A stretch of DNA of 60,653 bases from Pseudomonadota bacterium (GTDB taxonomy: Bacteria; Pseudomonadota; Alphaproteobacteria; Sphingomonadales; SMXR01). The stretch's first letter is position 1. Each line of letters opens with the position of its first letter. The stretch is from the NCBI GenBank assembly GCA_022566895.1, contig JADFIA010000012.1:1-60653 (forward strand), written 5' to 3'. The position numbers and the translations under genes are program-made. Under the pieces are notes generated by a model. The model did not search any database. It was not told where the DNA came from and was given only the letters and a program-made list of their open reading frames with translations. Below, in pieces: positions 51,171 to 60,219 of this stretch.

Positions 51171-52871
51171 GTGGCGAAAAAACCGACACACTCATTGGTC
51201 AGCGACATTGAGATTGCGCGCGCCGCAACCATTTTGCCGATTGCCGAGGTCGCCGGGGAGAAATTGGGCCTCCCGGCCGAGATGCTGGAGCCGTATGGTC
51301 ACTACAAAGCCAAGATATCGCTCAATTATTTGGCCAACCTGCCGGCCAAGCCGGAGGCCAAGCTGATACTTGTCACGGCCATGACCCCGACGCCGCCGGG
51401 CGAGGGCAAGACCACGACGACGGTCGGCCTGGGCGATGCCCTGAACAGGATTGGCAAATCAGCCATGATTTGCATTCGCGAGCCGTCACTAGGCCCGTGT
51501 TTCGGCATGAAAGGCGGGGCCGCCGGCGGCGGCCTGGCGCAGGTCGTGCCGATGGAAGACATCAACCTGCATTTTACCGGCGATTTTCACGCCATCGGTA
51601 CGGCAAATAATTTGTTGGCGGCGCTGATCGATAACCAGATCTATTGGGACAACGGGCTGGATCTGGACCCTCGGCGGGTCACCTGGCGCCGCGTTGTGGA
51701 TATGAATGATCGGGCGCTGCGGCAAATTACGAACTCGCTTGGCGGAATTGCCAACGGGTTTCCACGCCAGGACGGTTTCGATATTACAGCGGCGTCCGAA
51801 GTGATGGCGATTTTTTGCCTGGCCACGAATATGGAGGATTTGCACACCAGGCTGGGCAACATCATCATTGGGTATACGCGCAAGCGTGAGCCGATCTATG
51901 CCCGCCAACTGAAGGCTCATGGACCGATGACGGCCCTATTAAAAGACGCCTTGGCACCCAATCTGGTGCAAACCCTGGAAAACAATCCAGCCTTCGTTCA
52001 CGGCGGCCCTTTTGCCAATATCGCCCATGGGTGCAATTCGTTGATTGCTACCCAATCAGCCCTCAAACTGGTCGATTACGTGGTCACCGAAGCCGGCTTT
52101 GGCGCCGATCTGGGGGCCGAAAAGTTCTTTAACATAAAATGCCGCAAGGGCGGTCTGGTGCCCGATGCGGTGGTCATGGTGGCATCCGTTCGGGCGCTTA
52201 AAGCGCATGGCGGGGTGGCTATGGATGAACTTGGGGCCGAGAACCCGGCGGCGGTTCGCAAAGGATTCGTAAACCTGGCACGGCATGTGGAGAATATCCG
52301 TGCCTTTGGCCTCGACCAGGTGGTCGCCATTAACCGTTTCAGCGCCGACAGCGACGAAGAGGTTGATCAGGTGCGCCAGCAATGCGCCAAACTCGGGGTC
52401 GAGGCTATCCAGTGCACCCATTGGGCCGAAGGCAGCGCCGGCGCCGAAGAGCTGGCCCGAAAGGTCGCTCAGATGGCCGATCACGACACGCGCAAGAAAT
52501 TCCGGCTGCTTTACGATGATGATATGAGCCTGTGGGACAAGATCAGAACCGTCGCCCAGCGGATATACGGCGCCCAGGGGATCATCGCCGACAAGAAAAT
52601 CCGCACCCAGATCAAATTCCTGCAGGATCAGGGGTTTGGACATTATCCGGTATGCATTGCCAAGACCCAGTACAGCTTTTCCACCGATCCCGATCTTAAA
52701 GGTGCGCCGTCCAATCATGTCGTGCCGATTCGTGAAGTGCGTCTTTCGAACAGCGCCGAGTTCCTGGTTGTTATCTGCGGCGAGATCCTGACCATGCCGG
52801 GCCTGCCCCGCAATCCTAGCGCCCACCACATCAAGGTTGACGCCGAAGGCCGGATTCAGGGGCTGTTCTAG
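51171..52871 (+). CDS. fhs: Formate-tetrahydrofolate ligase
   Basis: 566 residues, cytosolic, making 10-formyl-THF from formate, THF and ATP. The P-loop reads [38 protein letters not shown] and [17 protein letters not shown] follow, with [20 protein letters not shown] further on. The C-terminal [18 protein letters not shown] is the folate-site region. Length is normal. GTG start at 51171; GAAGGA lies about ten bases upstream. Together with the next gene it handles formate: assimilation by fhs, oxidation by fdh. Confidence 0.96.
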   Translation: MAKKPTHSLVSDIEIARAATILPIAEVAGEKLGLPAEMLEPYGHYKAKISLNYLANLPAKPEAKLILVTAMTPTPPGEGKTTTTVGLGDALNRIGKSAMICIREPSLGPCFGMKGGAAGGGLAQVVPMEDINLHFTGDFHAIGTANNLLAALIDNQIYWDNGLDLDPRRVTWRRVVDMNDRALRQITNSLGGIANGFPRQDGFDITAASEVMAIFCLATNMEDLHTRLGNIIIGYTRKREPIYARQLKAHGPMTALLKDALAPNLVQTLENNPAFVHGGPFANIAHGCNSLIATQSALKLVDYVVTEAGFGADLGAEKFFNIKCRKGGLVPDAVVMVASVRALKAHGGVAMDELGAENPAAVRKGFVNLARHVENIRAFGLDQVVAINRFSADSDEEVDQVRQQCAKLGVEAIQCTHWAEGSAGAEELARKVAQMADHDTRKKFRLLYDDDMSLWDKIRTVAQRIYGAQGIIADKKIRTQIKFLQDQGFGHYPVCIAKTQYSFSTDPDLKGAPSNHVVPIREVRLSNSAEFLVVICGEILTMPGLPRNPSAHHIKVDAEGRIQGLF

Positions 52872-53208
52872 GGTCGATCTGGTCAACGGAATTAAGATAA
52901 ACCTGCGACGATACCGATATTTCGACAATCATGATCTCTGGCGATCATTGGTGGGCGAAGTTTTACGTGGACTGCCGGAAGTTTTAGGCAATAATGACCG
53001 GCGCGTTCGGGCAGGCACGGGCCGTCGGTCGGTCGAGCCTGCGAATTGAGAAAATAATCCGGGGCTATGACCAAGAATTATGGTCCCGCATAAAGACAAT
53101 CTGACGAACCTTAAGCAATCGGGACGTCGGTTGAATGTGAATGAAATCTCGCCTAGGCATCGATTCCCTCGATGGGACTTGTCAGTCTAGCGGCAGGAGG
53201 ACGGAAAA
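52872..53208. other. Spacer between fhs and fdh with a small hairpin
   Basis: 337 bp with no credible gene. CATCGA (53158-53163) and TCGATG (53169-53174) form a 6-bp stem with a 5-nt loop, 35 bases upstream of the fdh start. Right after it GCAGGAGGACGG is the ribosome site. No clear promoter is recognised. The gap suggests fdh has its own promoter. Confidence 0.45.
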
Positions 53209-54435
53209 ATGAACGGGACTAACGAAAAACGTAAGATCGTATGCGTACTTTACGATGACCCTATAGAAGGGTACCCGCCGAATTATGCGCGCGATAGCAT
53301 TCCAACGCTGGCCGGGTATCCGGACGGACAGTCGTTGCCTTCGCCAAGCGGCATCGATTTTTCACCCGGCGACCTCCTCGGCTGTGTCTCGGGGGAGCTC
53401 GGGTTGCGGAGCTTTCTGGAAGAGCGCGGTCACAGGTTCGTCGTGATGTCCGACAAGGACGGCGCGGATTCGGCGTTCGAGAAGGAACTGGTTGACGCTG
53501 ACGTGGTGATTTCTCAACCCTTCTGGCCGGCCTACCTGACCTCCGAACGGATTGCCAAAGCACCGGCGCTCAAGATGGCGATCACGGCCGGGATCGGCTC
53601 GGACCATGTCGATCTGCAGGCGGCGATCGACAGAAATATAACCGTGTGCGAGGTCACCTTTTGCAACAGCATCAGCGTTTCGGAGCACACGGTCATGATG
53701 ATCCTGGCGCTGGTGCGCGACTACATCCCCCAGTACGACTGGGTAACAAAAGGTGGCTGGAATATAGCCGACTCAGTTTCACGCTCGTACGACGTCGAAG
53801 GCATGAGTATCGGCGTCCTCGGTGCCGGGCGTATTGGATTTGCCGTGCTCCAGCGCATGAAGCCATTTGACGTGGAACTTCACTACACCGATCGACACCG
53901 GCTCTCGGACGAGATCGAGAAAGAGTACCAGCTGACGTTTCACGAGGATGTGGAATCACTGGTGCAGGCTTGCGACGTCTTGACCATTCACTGCCCGCTT
54001 CATCCGGAGACAGAGCATCTTTTTGACCAAAAATTAATCAACCGGATGAAGCGTGGTTCCTATATCGTAAACACGGCCCGGGGGAAAATCTGTGATCGGG
54101 ACGCCATTGCAGAAGCGCTGGAGAGCGGTCAGTTAGCGGGCTATGCCGGCGATGTATGGTTCCCGCAGCCGCCGCCCAAGGACCATCCGTGGAGGGGTAT
54201 GCCCCACCACGCGATGACACCGCACACCTCTGGAACGACGCTTGCCGCTCAGGCACGATACGCCGCAGGTGTAAGGGAGATCCTGGAGTGCTGGTTTGAT
54301 GGCAAACCGATAAGAGACGAATATCTGATCGTTCAAGGTGGAAAACTGGCCGGCGCGGGCGCCCATTCCTACAGTGAGGGAGACGCCACCGGCGGATCGG
54401 ATGAGGCCGTCGAGTTCAAGACCGGCGGTCAATAA
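53209..54435 (+). CDS. fdh: NAD-dependent formate dehydrogenase
   Basis: 408 residues of the D-2-hydroxyacid dehydrogenase family, metal-free FDH subgroup: formate + NAD to CO2 + NADH. Diagnostic pieces: QPFWPAYLT, VTFCNSISVSEHTVMMILAL with the substrate Asn, GWNIADSVSRSYDVEGM, the Rossmann loop GAGRIG, NTARGKICDRDA (catalytic Arg), FPQPPPKDHPW (Gln) and MTPHTSGTTL (catalytic His). It is close to the methylotroph enzymes (Pseudomonas sp. 101 type). AGGAGG precedes the ATG. It needs neither Mo nor Se, in contrast to the Mo-oxidoreductase remnant nearby. Confidence 0.97.
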   Translation: MNGTNEKRKIVCVLYDDPIEGYPPNYARDSIPTLAGYPDGQSLPSPSGIDFSPGDLLGCVSGELGLRSFLEERGHRFVVMSDKDGADSAFEKELVDADVVISQPFWPAYLTSERIAKAPALKMAITAGIGSDHVDLQAAIDRNITVCEVTFCNSISVSEHTVMMILALVRDYIPQYDWVTKGGWNIADSVSRSYDVEGMSIGVLGAGRIGFAVLQRMKPFDVELHYTDRHRLSDEIEKEYQLTFHEDVESLVQACDVLTIHCPLHPETEHLFDQKLINRMKRGSYIVNTARGKICDRDAIAEALESGQLAGYAGDVWFPQPPPKDHPWRGMPHHAMTPHTSGTTLAAQARYAAGVREILECWFDGKPIRDEYLIVQGGKLAGAGAHSYSEGDATGGSDEAVEFKTGGQ

Positions 54436-54850
54436 TCCGCGCCAACCGGAGTATCGAGCAGGACCGCGCATGGACCCGCGGGCGGGGGCGGTCCTTGGGC
54501 GTCAGCAATATTGAGCTTGACCATCTATTGACCATCTATATGCAGACCAACTGGCGGCGCCGGACCAAGTCCTGCAGGCCGTGCACTTTCTTGAAAAATG
54601 GCCGCGGCAATACGCCGATGAACGGCTAATCCCAAAGTCCTCGGCAGCCCTGCATGTCAGGCTGGGCGAGCGGAATAAGGCGATCATTGCAGCGCCGTTC
54701 CGGCGCCAATTGTCCGCCGACAGCCTCGATGCGCAGGCCAATCGGGCCTTGACCCGAAAGGTCCTGGGCATCATCTTACGGCCACAGCCGGGGCGGCAAA
54801 GCTATTGGCGCCCGATTGAGTGATTTGAGTGGACGGAAAGGCAGGCGGAA
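54436..54850. other. Spacer with an 11-bp tandem repeat and a weak reading frame
   Basis: TTGACCATCTA is repeated head-to-tail at 54517-54527 and 54528-54538. A plus-strand frame (GTG 54581 to TGA 54823; open back to about 54520) reads ...VHFLEKWPRQYADERLIPKS... with coding-like third positions. It has no ribosome site and no family that I recognise. It may be a gene remnant. Nothing else is seen. Confidence 0.3.
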
Positions 54851-55132
54851 ATGGTTGAAGCGCGGATTTACAAGCCAGCCAAAACCGCCATGCAGTCGGG
54901 CCGTGCGGCGACCCGCAAATGGCGCCTCGAATTTGAATCGAAATCCGCCCAGCGGTCGGACCCGATGATGGGATGGGCCGGCTGGGGCGATACACGGCGG
55001 CAGGTACGATTGAAGTTTCGCAGCCGCGAAGCCGCCGAGGCCTATGCCCAAAAGGCCGGGCTGACCTACCGCGTACAGACGCCGCAGGCGCCAAGGCGAC
55101 GCCCGAAAAGCTACGCCGATAACTTTAGATAG
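54851..55132 (+). CDS. NDUFS4-like accessory subunit of complex I (ETC complex I subunit family)
   Basis: 93 residues. ARIYKPAKTAMQSGRAATRKW, DPMMGWAGWGDTRRQVRLKF, AEAYAQKAGLTYRVQTP and the ending PKSYADNFR match the 18-kDa (NDUFS4/AQDQ) subunit that Alphaproteobacteria share with mitochondria. It stabilises the N-module of NADH:quinone oxidoreductase. It is usually encoded apart from the nuo operon and next to a tRNA, as here. No signal peptide; cytoplasmic face of the inner membrane. Confidence 0.94.
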   Translation: MVEARIYKPAKTAMQSGRAATRKWRLEFESKSAQRSDPMMGWAGWGDTRRQVRLKFRSREAAEAYAQKAGLTYRVQTPQAPRRRPKSYADNFR

Positions 55133-55165
55133 GGCCGGCCTGCGGGCCGGACCCGGCAGCGCAAT

Positions 55166-55242
55166 GGCCCCGTAGCTCAACTGGATAGAGCAGCTGCCTT
55201 CTAAGCAGCAGGTTGTAGGTTCGAGTCCTACCGGGGTCGCCA
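55166..55242 (+). tRNA. tRNA-Arg (anticodon UCU)
   Basis: Acceptor GGCCCCG/CGGGGTC, D arm GCTC...GAGC, anticodon stem GCTGC/GCAGC with loop CTTCTAA (anticodon TCT), T arm GTAGG TTCGAGT CCTAC, discriminator G, encoded CCA at 55240-55242. It lies between the NDUFS4-like gene and the amidohydrolase. Confidence 0.96.
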
Positions 55243-55277
55243 AGACAAAAGGTTTGTCCAATTTGGGGGAGTTATCC

Positions 55278-56876
55278 ATGAGTTATGTAAAAGCCGTTAT
55301 CGGACTGGTCGGGCTCGGCATGCTTGCCGGATGGACCGCCGCGCCAACGGTCGCTCAAGAGGTGCGCCGCAGCGTCCAGGCGGCGCCGGACCGGGCCGAA
55401 GGCGAGGGGCCTTTTACACGCCTTGTCATTCGCGGCGGTATGTTGATCGAGGGCACCGGTTCGCCGCCTATCGGTCCGGTGGATATCGTTATCGAGGGCA
55501 ACCGGATCCGCGAAATCAAGCCCTTCAATCCGGTGGTGGCGGCAGCCGATCCTTCGGTTCGCCCCGAGGCCGGTGATTTTGAGGTCGATGCCTCGGGCAT
55601 GTATATCCTGCCCGGGTTCATAAATGCCCACGCCCATATCTCGAACCCCGGTCAGTTCGACTTCGGCGAGGCGGCGCCGGCCGAATATGCCTACAAGCTA
55701 TGGCTGGCCCACGGGGTGACCACGATCCGTGAGGTCGGCTCCGGCAACGGCCGCGAATGGACGCTGAATGAAAAGGCCCGCAGCGCCAGCAATGCGATCA
55801 CGGCGCCCAGAATTATCGCCCACGACGGTTTCCGCGGCGTCAAGAGCGCCGAAGAGGCGCGGCGCTGGGTTCGACAACTGGCCAAGGACGGTGGCGACGG
55901 CATCAAGTTTTTCGGCGCGCCGCCGGATGTGATGACGGCGGCGATCGACGAGGCCAACAAGCGCGGGCTGAGGACCGCCATGCACCACGCGCAGCTAGCG
56001 GTGGCACGCTGGAATGTGCTCGATTCGGCCCGGGCCGGGCTGTCGAGCATGGAGCATTGGTACGGGCTGCCGGAAGCCCTGTTCGATGATCGCCAAATCC
56101 AGAACTATCCGCCGGATTATAATTATGCCAACGAGCAGCATCGCTTCGGCGAAGCCGGACGCTTGTGGGCCCAAGCGGCCAAACCCTATTCCGAAAAGTG
56201 GAACGCGGTCATCGACGAACTGATTGCGCTCGATTTTACGCTCGATCCGACGATGACCATTTACGAGGCGACCCGCGACGTGATGGCGGCGCGGACCACC
56301 GAATGGCTGGCCGATTATACCTGGCCGGCTCTCCAGCGCTTTTTTCAGCCGAGCCGCATCGCCCACGGCTCCTTCTGGTACTACTGGACGACAGCGGACG
56401 AGATCGCGTGGCGCCAAAATTTCCGCCTGTGGATGATTTTTTTAAATGAATACAAGAATCGCGGCGGCCGGGTGACCCTCGGCGACGATGCCGGCTATAT
56501 CTACAAACTCTATGGCTTTGGCTATATCCGCGAGTTCGAGCTGCTGCAGGAAGCCGGTTTCCATCCGCTGGAAGTGGTGCGCGCGGCGACCTACCACGGG
56601 GCGCAGCTGATCGGCCGTGAGGCCGATCTGGGTTCGGTGGAAGTGGGCAAGCTGGCGGATCTGGTCATCGTCGGCGAGAATCCCCTGGCCAATTTCAAGG
56701 TCCTCTATGGCACCGGGGCGGTGAAGCTGAGCGATAAGACCGGGGCGGCGGAGCGGGTCGGCGGCGTACGCTGGACGATCAAGGACGGCATCGTCTTTGA
56801 TGCCAAGGCGTTGCTCAAGGATGTCGAGAACATGGTTGAGGTGCAAAGGGCCACCGAGGCCGCCGGCGGCTCATGA
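55278..56876 (+). CDS. Exported amidohydrolase
   Basis: 532 residues. A signal peptide (VIGLVGLGMLAGWTAAPTVAQ) precedes an amidohydrolase domain: GMLIEGTGSPPIGPVDIVIE at the start, GFINAHAHIS with the HxH metal pair, a later AMHHAQ and SMEHWYG for the third and fourth histidines, and LGDDAGYIY with the catalytic Asp. The C-terminal GSVEVGKLADLVIVGENPL closes the beta sandwich. It belongs to the imidazolonepropionase/prolidase-like group; the substrate is unknown. ATG at 55278 follows GGGGGAG, better than the ATG at 55254. Confidence 0.88.
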   Translation: MSYVKAVIGLVGLGMLAGWTAAPTVAQEVRRSVQAAPDRAEGEGPFTRLVIRGGMLIEGTGSPPIGPVDIVIEGNRIREIKPFNPVVAAADPSVRPEAGDFEVDASGMYILPGFINAHAHISNPGQFDFGEAAPAEYAYKLWLAHGVTTIREVGSGNGREWTLNEKARSASNAITAPRIIAHDGFRGVKSAEEARRWVRQLAKDGGDGIKFFGAPPDVMTAAIDEANKRGLRTAMHHAQLAVARWNVLDSARAGLSSMEHWYGLPEALFDDRQIQNYPPDYNYANEQHRFGEAGRLWAQAAKPYSEKWNAVIDELIALDFTLDPTMTIYEATRDVMAARTTEWLADYTWPALQRFFQPSRIAHGSFWYYWTTADEIAWRQNFRLWMIFLNEYKNRGGRVTLGDDAGYIYKLYGFGYIREFELLQEAGFHPLEVVRAATYHGAQLIGREADLGSVEVGKLADLVIVGENPLANFKVLYGTGAVKLSDKTGAAERVGGVRWTIKDGIVFDAKALLKDVENMVEVQRATEAAGGS

Positions 56877-57007
56877 GTAAAAGTGCCGGCCAAGCTGTGC
56901 TGGTTGGCGGTTTGAGGGTTCCGGATTGGGCTTGCCTGGAGGGCGGCGGCGTGTCATCCTTTTGAGCCGTTTGGGGCTGGCGGCAAAGTCCGGGAGTCTG
57001 GGTTCGA

Positions 57008-57268
57008 ATGACACCTTTTCTGGTCGATGCCATTCTGGTTTTGATGTTTTCCGCGATTTTTGCGGCCATTCTTTATGTTTTCAGCCGGCGTAGAAAAGGC
57101 GCGGATTCGACCGATGTGCCCTGGCCCGGGCTGATCGGCCTGGCTTTGATCGGCGGCTTGATCGTGACCTTTGTGTTCAACCTTCTGGAGCAGCGGGGCG
57201 AGCAGTCGCTTGATCAAGCGGGCGAAGCCGGGGAAGTGGTGCTTACGAAGCCAGATAGCCCCGACTGA
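57008..57268 (+). CDS. Small membrane protein, unknown
   Basis: 86 residues with two predicted helices (DAILVLMFSAIFAAILYVF and LIGLALIGGLIVTFVFNLL) joined by a short basic/acidic loop, and an acidic tail. No family recognised. No clear ribosome site. It is convergent with modC and overlaps its end by 26 bp. The clean hydrophobic segments make a real gene likely, but not certain. Confidence 0.5.
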   Translation: MTPFLVDAILVLMFSAIFAAILYVFSRRRKGADSTDVPWPGLIGLALIGGLIVTFVFNLLEQRGEQSLDQAGEAGEVVLTKPDSPD

Positions 57269-58343
57269 GCGCCACAGCCTTGATCATCGCATATACCGTC
57301 TGACCGGCTTCGAGCCCGAGTTCGTCGGCCGATTTGCGGGTGATTCTGGCCACCAGACGGGCCGCGTCCGGCGCCGCAACTTCGCGCAGCGCCAGTTCGA
57401 CGACCGCTTCCCCGTCGGTGATGTCCACTCCTAATATTTCGCAACGCAGGACATTCAAAACGCTCGATTTACCGGGCCGCTCGAGGGCCACGGCGACGTC
57501 ACGCCCGAGGATGCGAATGCGCACGTCCTGGCCGGCCTTTAGATCCTTTTCGGCGGTTTTCAAGGTTCCCCCGGGGACCATAAGATCGCTGATCCCGGCG
57601 CCGCTGCGGCCAACCTTGGCTGCCAGCACCACACCGGCATCATAGGCGCCGGTAAACTCGCGAAAGGCTTTGCTGTTGACCACCTCGACCAACCTACCTT
57701 CGGCCCTGACACGCCCCTCGGCAATTAATACCGCGCGGTCCGCCAGCCGCAGAATCTCTTCGAGCCGGTGCGTGATATAGAGGATCGGGATCGACAGCGT
57801 CTGGGGCAGCAATTCGAGATAGGGCAGGAAGGCTTCGCGGCGCCCCGGGTCGATGCCCGATAGGGGCTCGTCCAGGAGCAGAATTTCCGGCCCGGCCAGC
57901 AGCGCCCGGCCGATCGCCACCCTTTGCCGTTCGCCGCCCGACAGTTGGTGTGGAAAGCGGTCCAGCAGGCGGCCGATCCCCAGCCGCTCTACGATTTGCT
58001 CGAATGTGTCGTCGGCGGGGGTCTTGGGACTGCCGTATCTGAGATTTGCCACGACCCTCAGGTGGGGGAACAACAGCCCTTCCTGGAAAACATAGCCGAC
58101 CCGGCGCCGCGGGGCCGGCAGGCTGATGTCTTTTGCGCTATCGAAGAAGATCCGCTCACCAAACGCAATGTGGCCACCGTCCGGGCGATCGATGCCGGCG
58201 ATCAGATTGGCGATCGTCGTCTTGCCGCTGCCCGACGGACCAAACAGGGCGGTAATCCCGGCCGGCATTGAAAAGGCAACATCGAGCGAAAACTCACCCA
58301 GCCGTTTCTGCAAATCCACAGATAGGGTCGGCGGCGGGTTCAT
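57243..58343 (-). CDS. modC: Molybdate ABC transporter ATP-binding protein ModC
   Basis: 366 residues. Walker A GPSGSGKTT (near residue 35), signature LSGGERQRVAIGRALL, Walker B ILLLDEPLSG and YITHRLEEI switch His are all present. The C-terminal MOP domain (LRCEILGVDITDGEAVVELA) binds molybdate and marks ModC. It provides Mo for the molybdopterin enzymes in this genome. Its start overlaps modB by 4 bp. Confidence 0.95.
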   Translation of the reverse strand: MNPPPTLSVDLQKRLGEFSLDVAFSMPAGITALFGPSGSGKTTIANLIAGIDRPDGGHIAFGERIFFDSAKDISLPAPRRRVGYVFQEGLLFPHLRVVANLRYGSPKTPADDTFEQIVERLGIGRLLDRFPHQLSGGERQRVAIGRALLAGPEILLLDEPLSGIDPGRREAFLPYLELLPQTLSIPILYITHRLEEILRLADRAVLIAEGRVRAEGRLVEVVNSKAFREFTGAYDAGVVLAAKVGRSGAGISDLMVPGGTLKTAEKDLKAGQDVRIRILGRDVAVALERPGKSSVLNVLRCEILGVDITDGEAVVELALREVAAPDAARLVARITRKSADELGLEAGQTVYAMIKAVALSRGYLAS

Positions 58344-59038
58344 GGTGCCCTCCCTTTACGGCCAATTAGCCGGCGGGTGCTCCATTCCGAGAGCAAGAGT
58401 GCGCCAAAGGCCAGGGCCAGCGAGATCAGCATTAATCGCAGAGCGATGACGTCGCCGCCGGGCGTTTGAATAGCGGAATAGAGGGCCAGCGGCAGCGTCC
58501 GGGTCAGGCCGGGGATGTTGGAGACAAAGGTAATCGTTGCCCCGAACTCGCCCAGCGCCCGCGCGAATCCCAACAGCGCGCCGACCAGGATTCCCGGCAG
58601 GGCCAGGGGCAGGGTGATGGTCAAGAGGATTTTAAGCCGGCCGGCGCCGAGCGTGCTGGCCGCCCCTTCAAGCCGCAAGTCCTGAGCCTCGAAGCTCAGG
58701 CGGATGGCCCGCACCATCAGCGGCAGGGCCATGATCAGCGAAGCCAGCGCCGCCCCGTACCAACTGAAGATCAACGTCAGGCCGAAGCTATCGGCCAGAA
58801 AGCCGCCAATGGCCCCGGACGGCGAAAACAGGAGCAGCAGGAAATAGCCGATCACTACGGGCGGCAGGACCAAGGGCGCATGCACCAGCAGATCGACCAG
58901 AATCCTGCCGGCAAAGCGTTTGCGGGCCAGGAGATAGGCCAGGGCCGTGGCGATCGGCAAACCAATAAGGCTGGCCGCCAGCGCTACCTTCAATGAAAGG
59001 AGAAGGGCCTCGACCTCGGCTGCGCTCAGCCATTCCAT
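58340..59038 (-). CDS. modB: Molybdate ABC transporter permease ModB
   Basis: 232 residues with about five helices and the EAA loop ALLGFARALGEFGATITFV that contacts ModC; PLVLPPVVIGYFLLL is typical of ModB. No modA (periplasmic binding protein) gene is found beside modBC in the window; the flanking genes are metC and a small membrane protein. ModA may be encoded elsewhere. It starts 5 bp after the metC stop, so it may be read from the same transcript. Confidence 0.93.
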   Translation of the reverse strand: MEWLSAAEVEALLLSLKVALAASLIGLPIATALAYLLARKRFAGRILVDLLVHAPLVLPPVVIGYFLLLLFSPSGAIGGFLADSFGLTLIFSWYGAALASLIMALPLMVRAIRLSFEAQDLRLEGAASTLGAGRLKILLTITLPLALPGILVGALLGFARALGEFGATITFVSNIPGLTRTLPLALYSAIQTPGGDVIALRLMLISLALAFGALLLSEWSTRRLIGRKGRAP

Positions 59039-59043
59039 GACCG

Positions 59044-60219
59044 CTACCTCGCGGTCTTGTCGAAGCGGCCCAGCGCCGCTTCAAGATCGGCCACCAGATC
59101 GGCCGGATCCTCGAGCCCCACCGACAACCGCAGGAGGGGGCCGGGGCCTTGCCATGCGGTAGCCGTGCGCATGGTTGCCGGATCCGCGGGCAGGATCAGG
59201 CTTTCAAAGCCACCCCAGGAAAAGCCCAGTCGGAAATGCACCATCTGATCGACCAGGGCGCCCATATCCTCCATCCTGCCGCGCTTCAGGACGATCGAGA
59301 AAAGACCCGAGGCGCCGGAAAAATCGCGCTGCCAGATATGGTGCCCAGGGGTCCCTTCGAAGGCCGGGTGCAGGACCCGGTCGACCAGCGGATGGCCGAC
59401 CATTGCAGCGGCCACTTCGAGGGCGTTTTGCTGATGCCGCTCCAGGCGCACGGCCAGCGTCTTCAGGCCCCGGTGCGCCAGATAGGCATCATCCGGGCTA
59501 GAGACCTGACCCAGCTGGCGGGCCATGCGCCGCAGGCGCTTTTCAAGCCCTTGGCGGGCCACCACGATGCCCATCATGACGTCCGAGTGACCGACGATGT
59601 ATTTGGTGGCGGCGTGGATCACATAGTCGGCACCCTGGGAGAGAGGATTGAAATAGAGTGGTGTGGCCCAGGTATTATCGACCAGGAGATAAGCCCCCCT
59701 GGCCTTGGCGACGCCGGCCATGGCCTTGATATCGGGCATCTCAAAGGTCAGCGATCCGGGCGCCTCGACGAATACCAGCCGCGTCTGGTCGGTAAAATGA
59801 GCGCCAATCCCGGCGCCGATCTGGGAGTCGAAAAATTCGCACGTCACCCCAAGGCGCTTGAGCATGGTGCCGGCCAGCTTGCGCACGGGCTCGTAGACAT
59901 TATCAGCCACCAGAATATGATCGCCGGCCCTGACCAGCGAAAAAATAGCCGCGGCGACGGCCGCCATTCCGGACGGAAATAGTTTGGCCGCGGCGCCACC
60001 CTCGAGATCGGCCAGCGCTTGTTCGAGCGCAAACTGGGTCGGCGAGCCCATGCGGCCATAGAAAAACTGCTCATCCATGTGGCGTACGCCGTGGCGCAAT
60101 TCGGCGTAGGAATCGAAGGTCACGGTAGAGGCGTGATAGACCGGCGTATTGGCGACATGGTGCTTGCGGGCCGGTCCGTCGCCGGCCTTTATCACCTCGG
60201 TGTCTTTGCGCTTGCTCAT
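59044..60219 (-). CDS. metC: Cystathionine beta-lyase (Cys/Met metabolism PLP enzyme)
   Basis: 391 residues. ANTPVYHASTVTFDSYAEL, FYGRMGSPTQFALEQALADL and the PLP-lysine motif VIHAATKYIVGHSDVMMG are typical of MetC, with a C-terminal FSWGGFESLILP. It cleaves cystathionine to homocysteine, pyruvate and ammonia. ATG at 60219 overlaps the sulfurtransferase stop (ATGA), with AGGAAG upstream. The longer frame to 60276 is not supported. Other Cys/Met enzymes of the family are possible, but the GGFES and length fit MetC. Confidence 0.92.
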   Translation of the reverse strand: MSKRKDTEVIKAGDGPARKHHVANTPVYHASTVTFDSYAELRHGVRHMDEQFFYGRMGSPTQFALEQALADLEGGAAAKLFPSGMAAVAAAIFSLVRAGDHILVADNVYEPVRKLAGTMLKRLGVTCEFFDSQIGAGIGAHFTDQTRLVFVEAPGSLTFEMPDIKAMAGVAKARGAYLLVDNTWATPLYFNPLSQGADYVIHAATKYIVGHSDVMMGIVVARQGLEKRLRRMARQLGQVSSPDDAYLAHRGLKTLAVRLERHQQNALEVAAAMVGHPLVDRVLHPAFEGTPGHHIWQRDFSGASGLFSIVLKRGRMEDMGALVDQMVHFRLGFSWGGFESLILPADPATMRTATAWQGPGPLLRLSVGLEDPADLVADLEAALGRFDKTAR

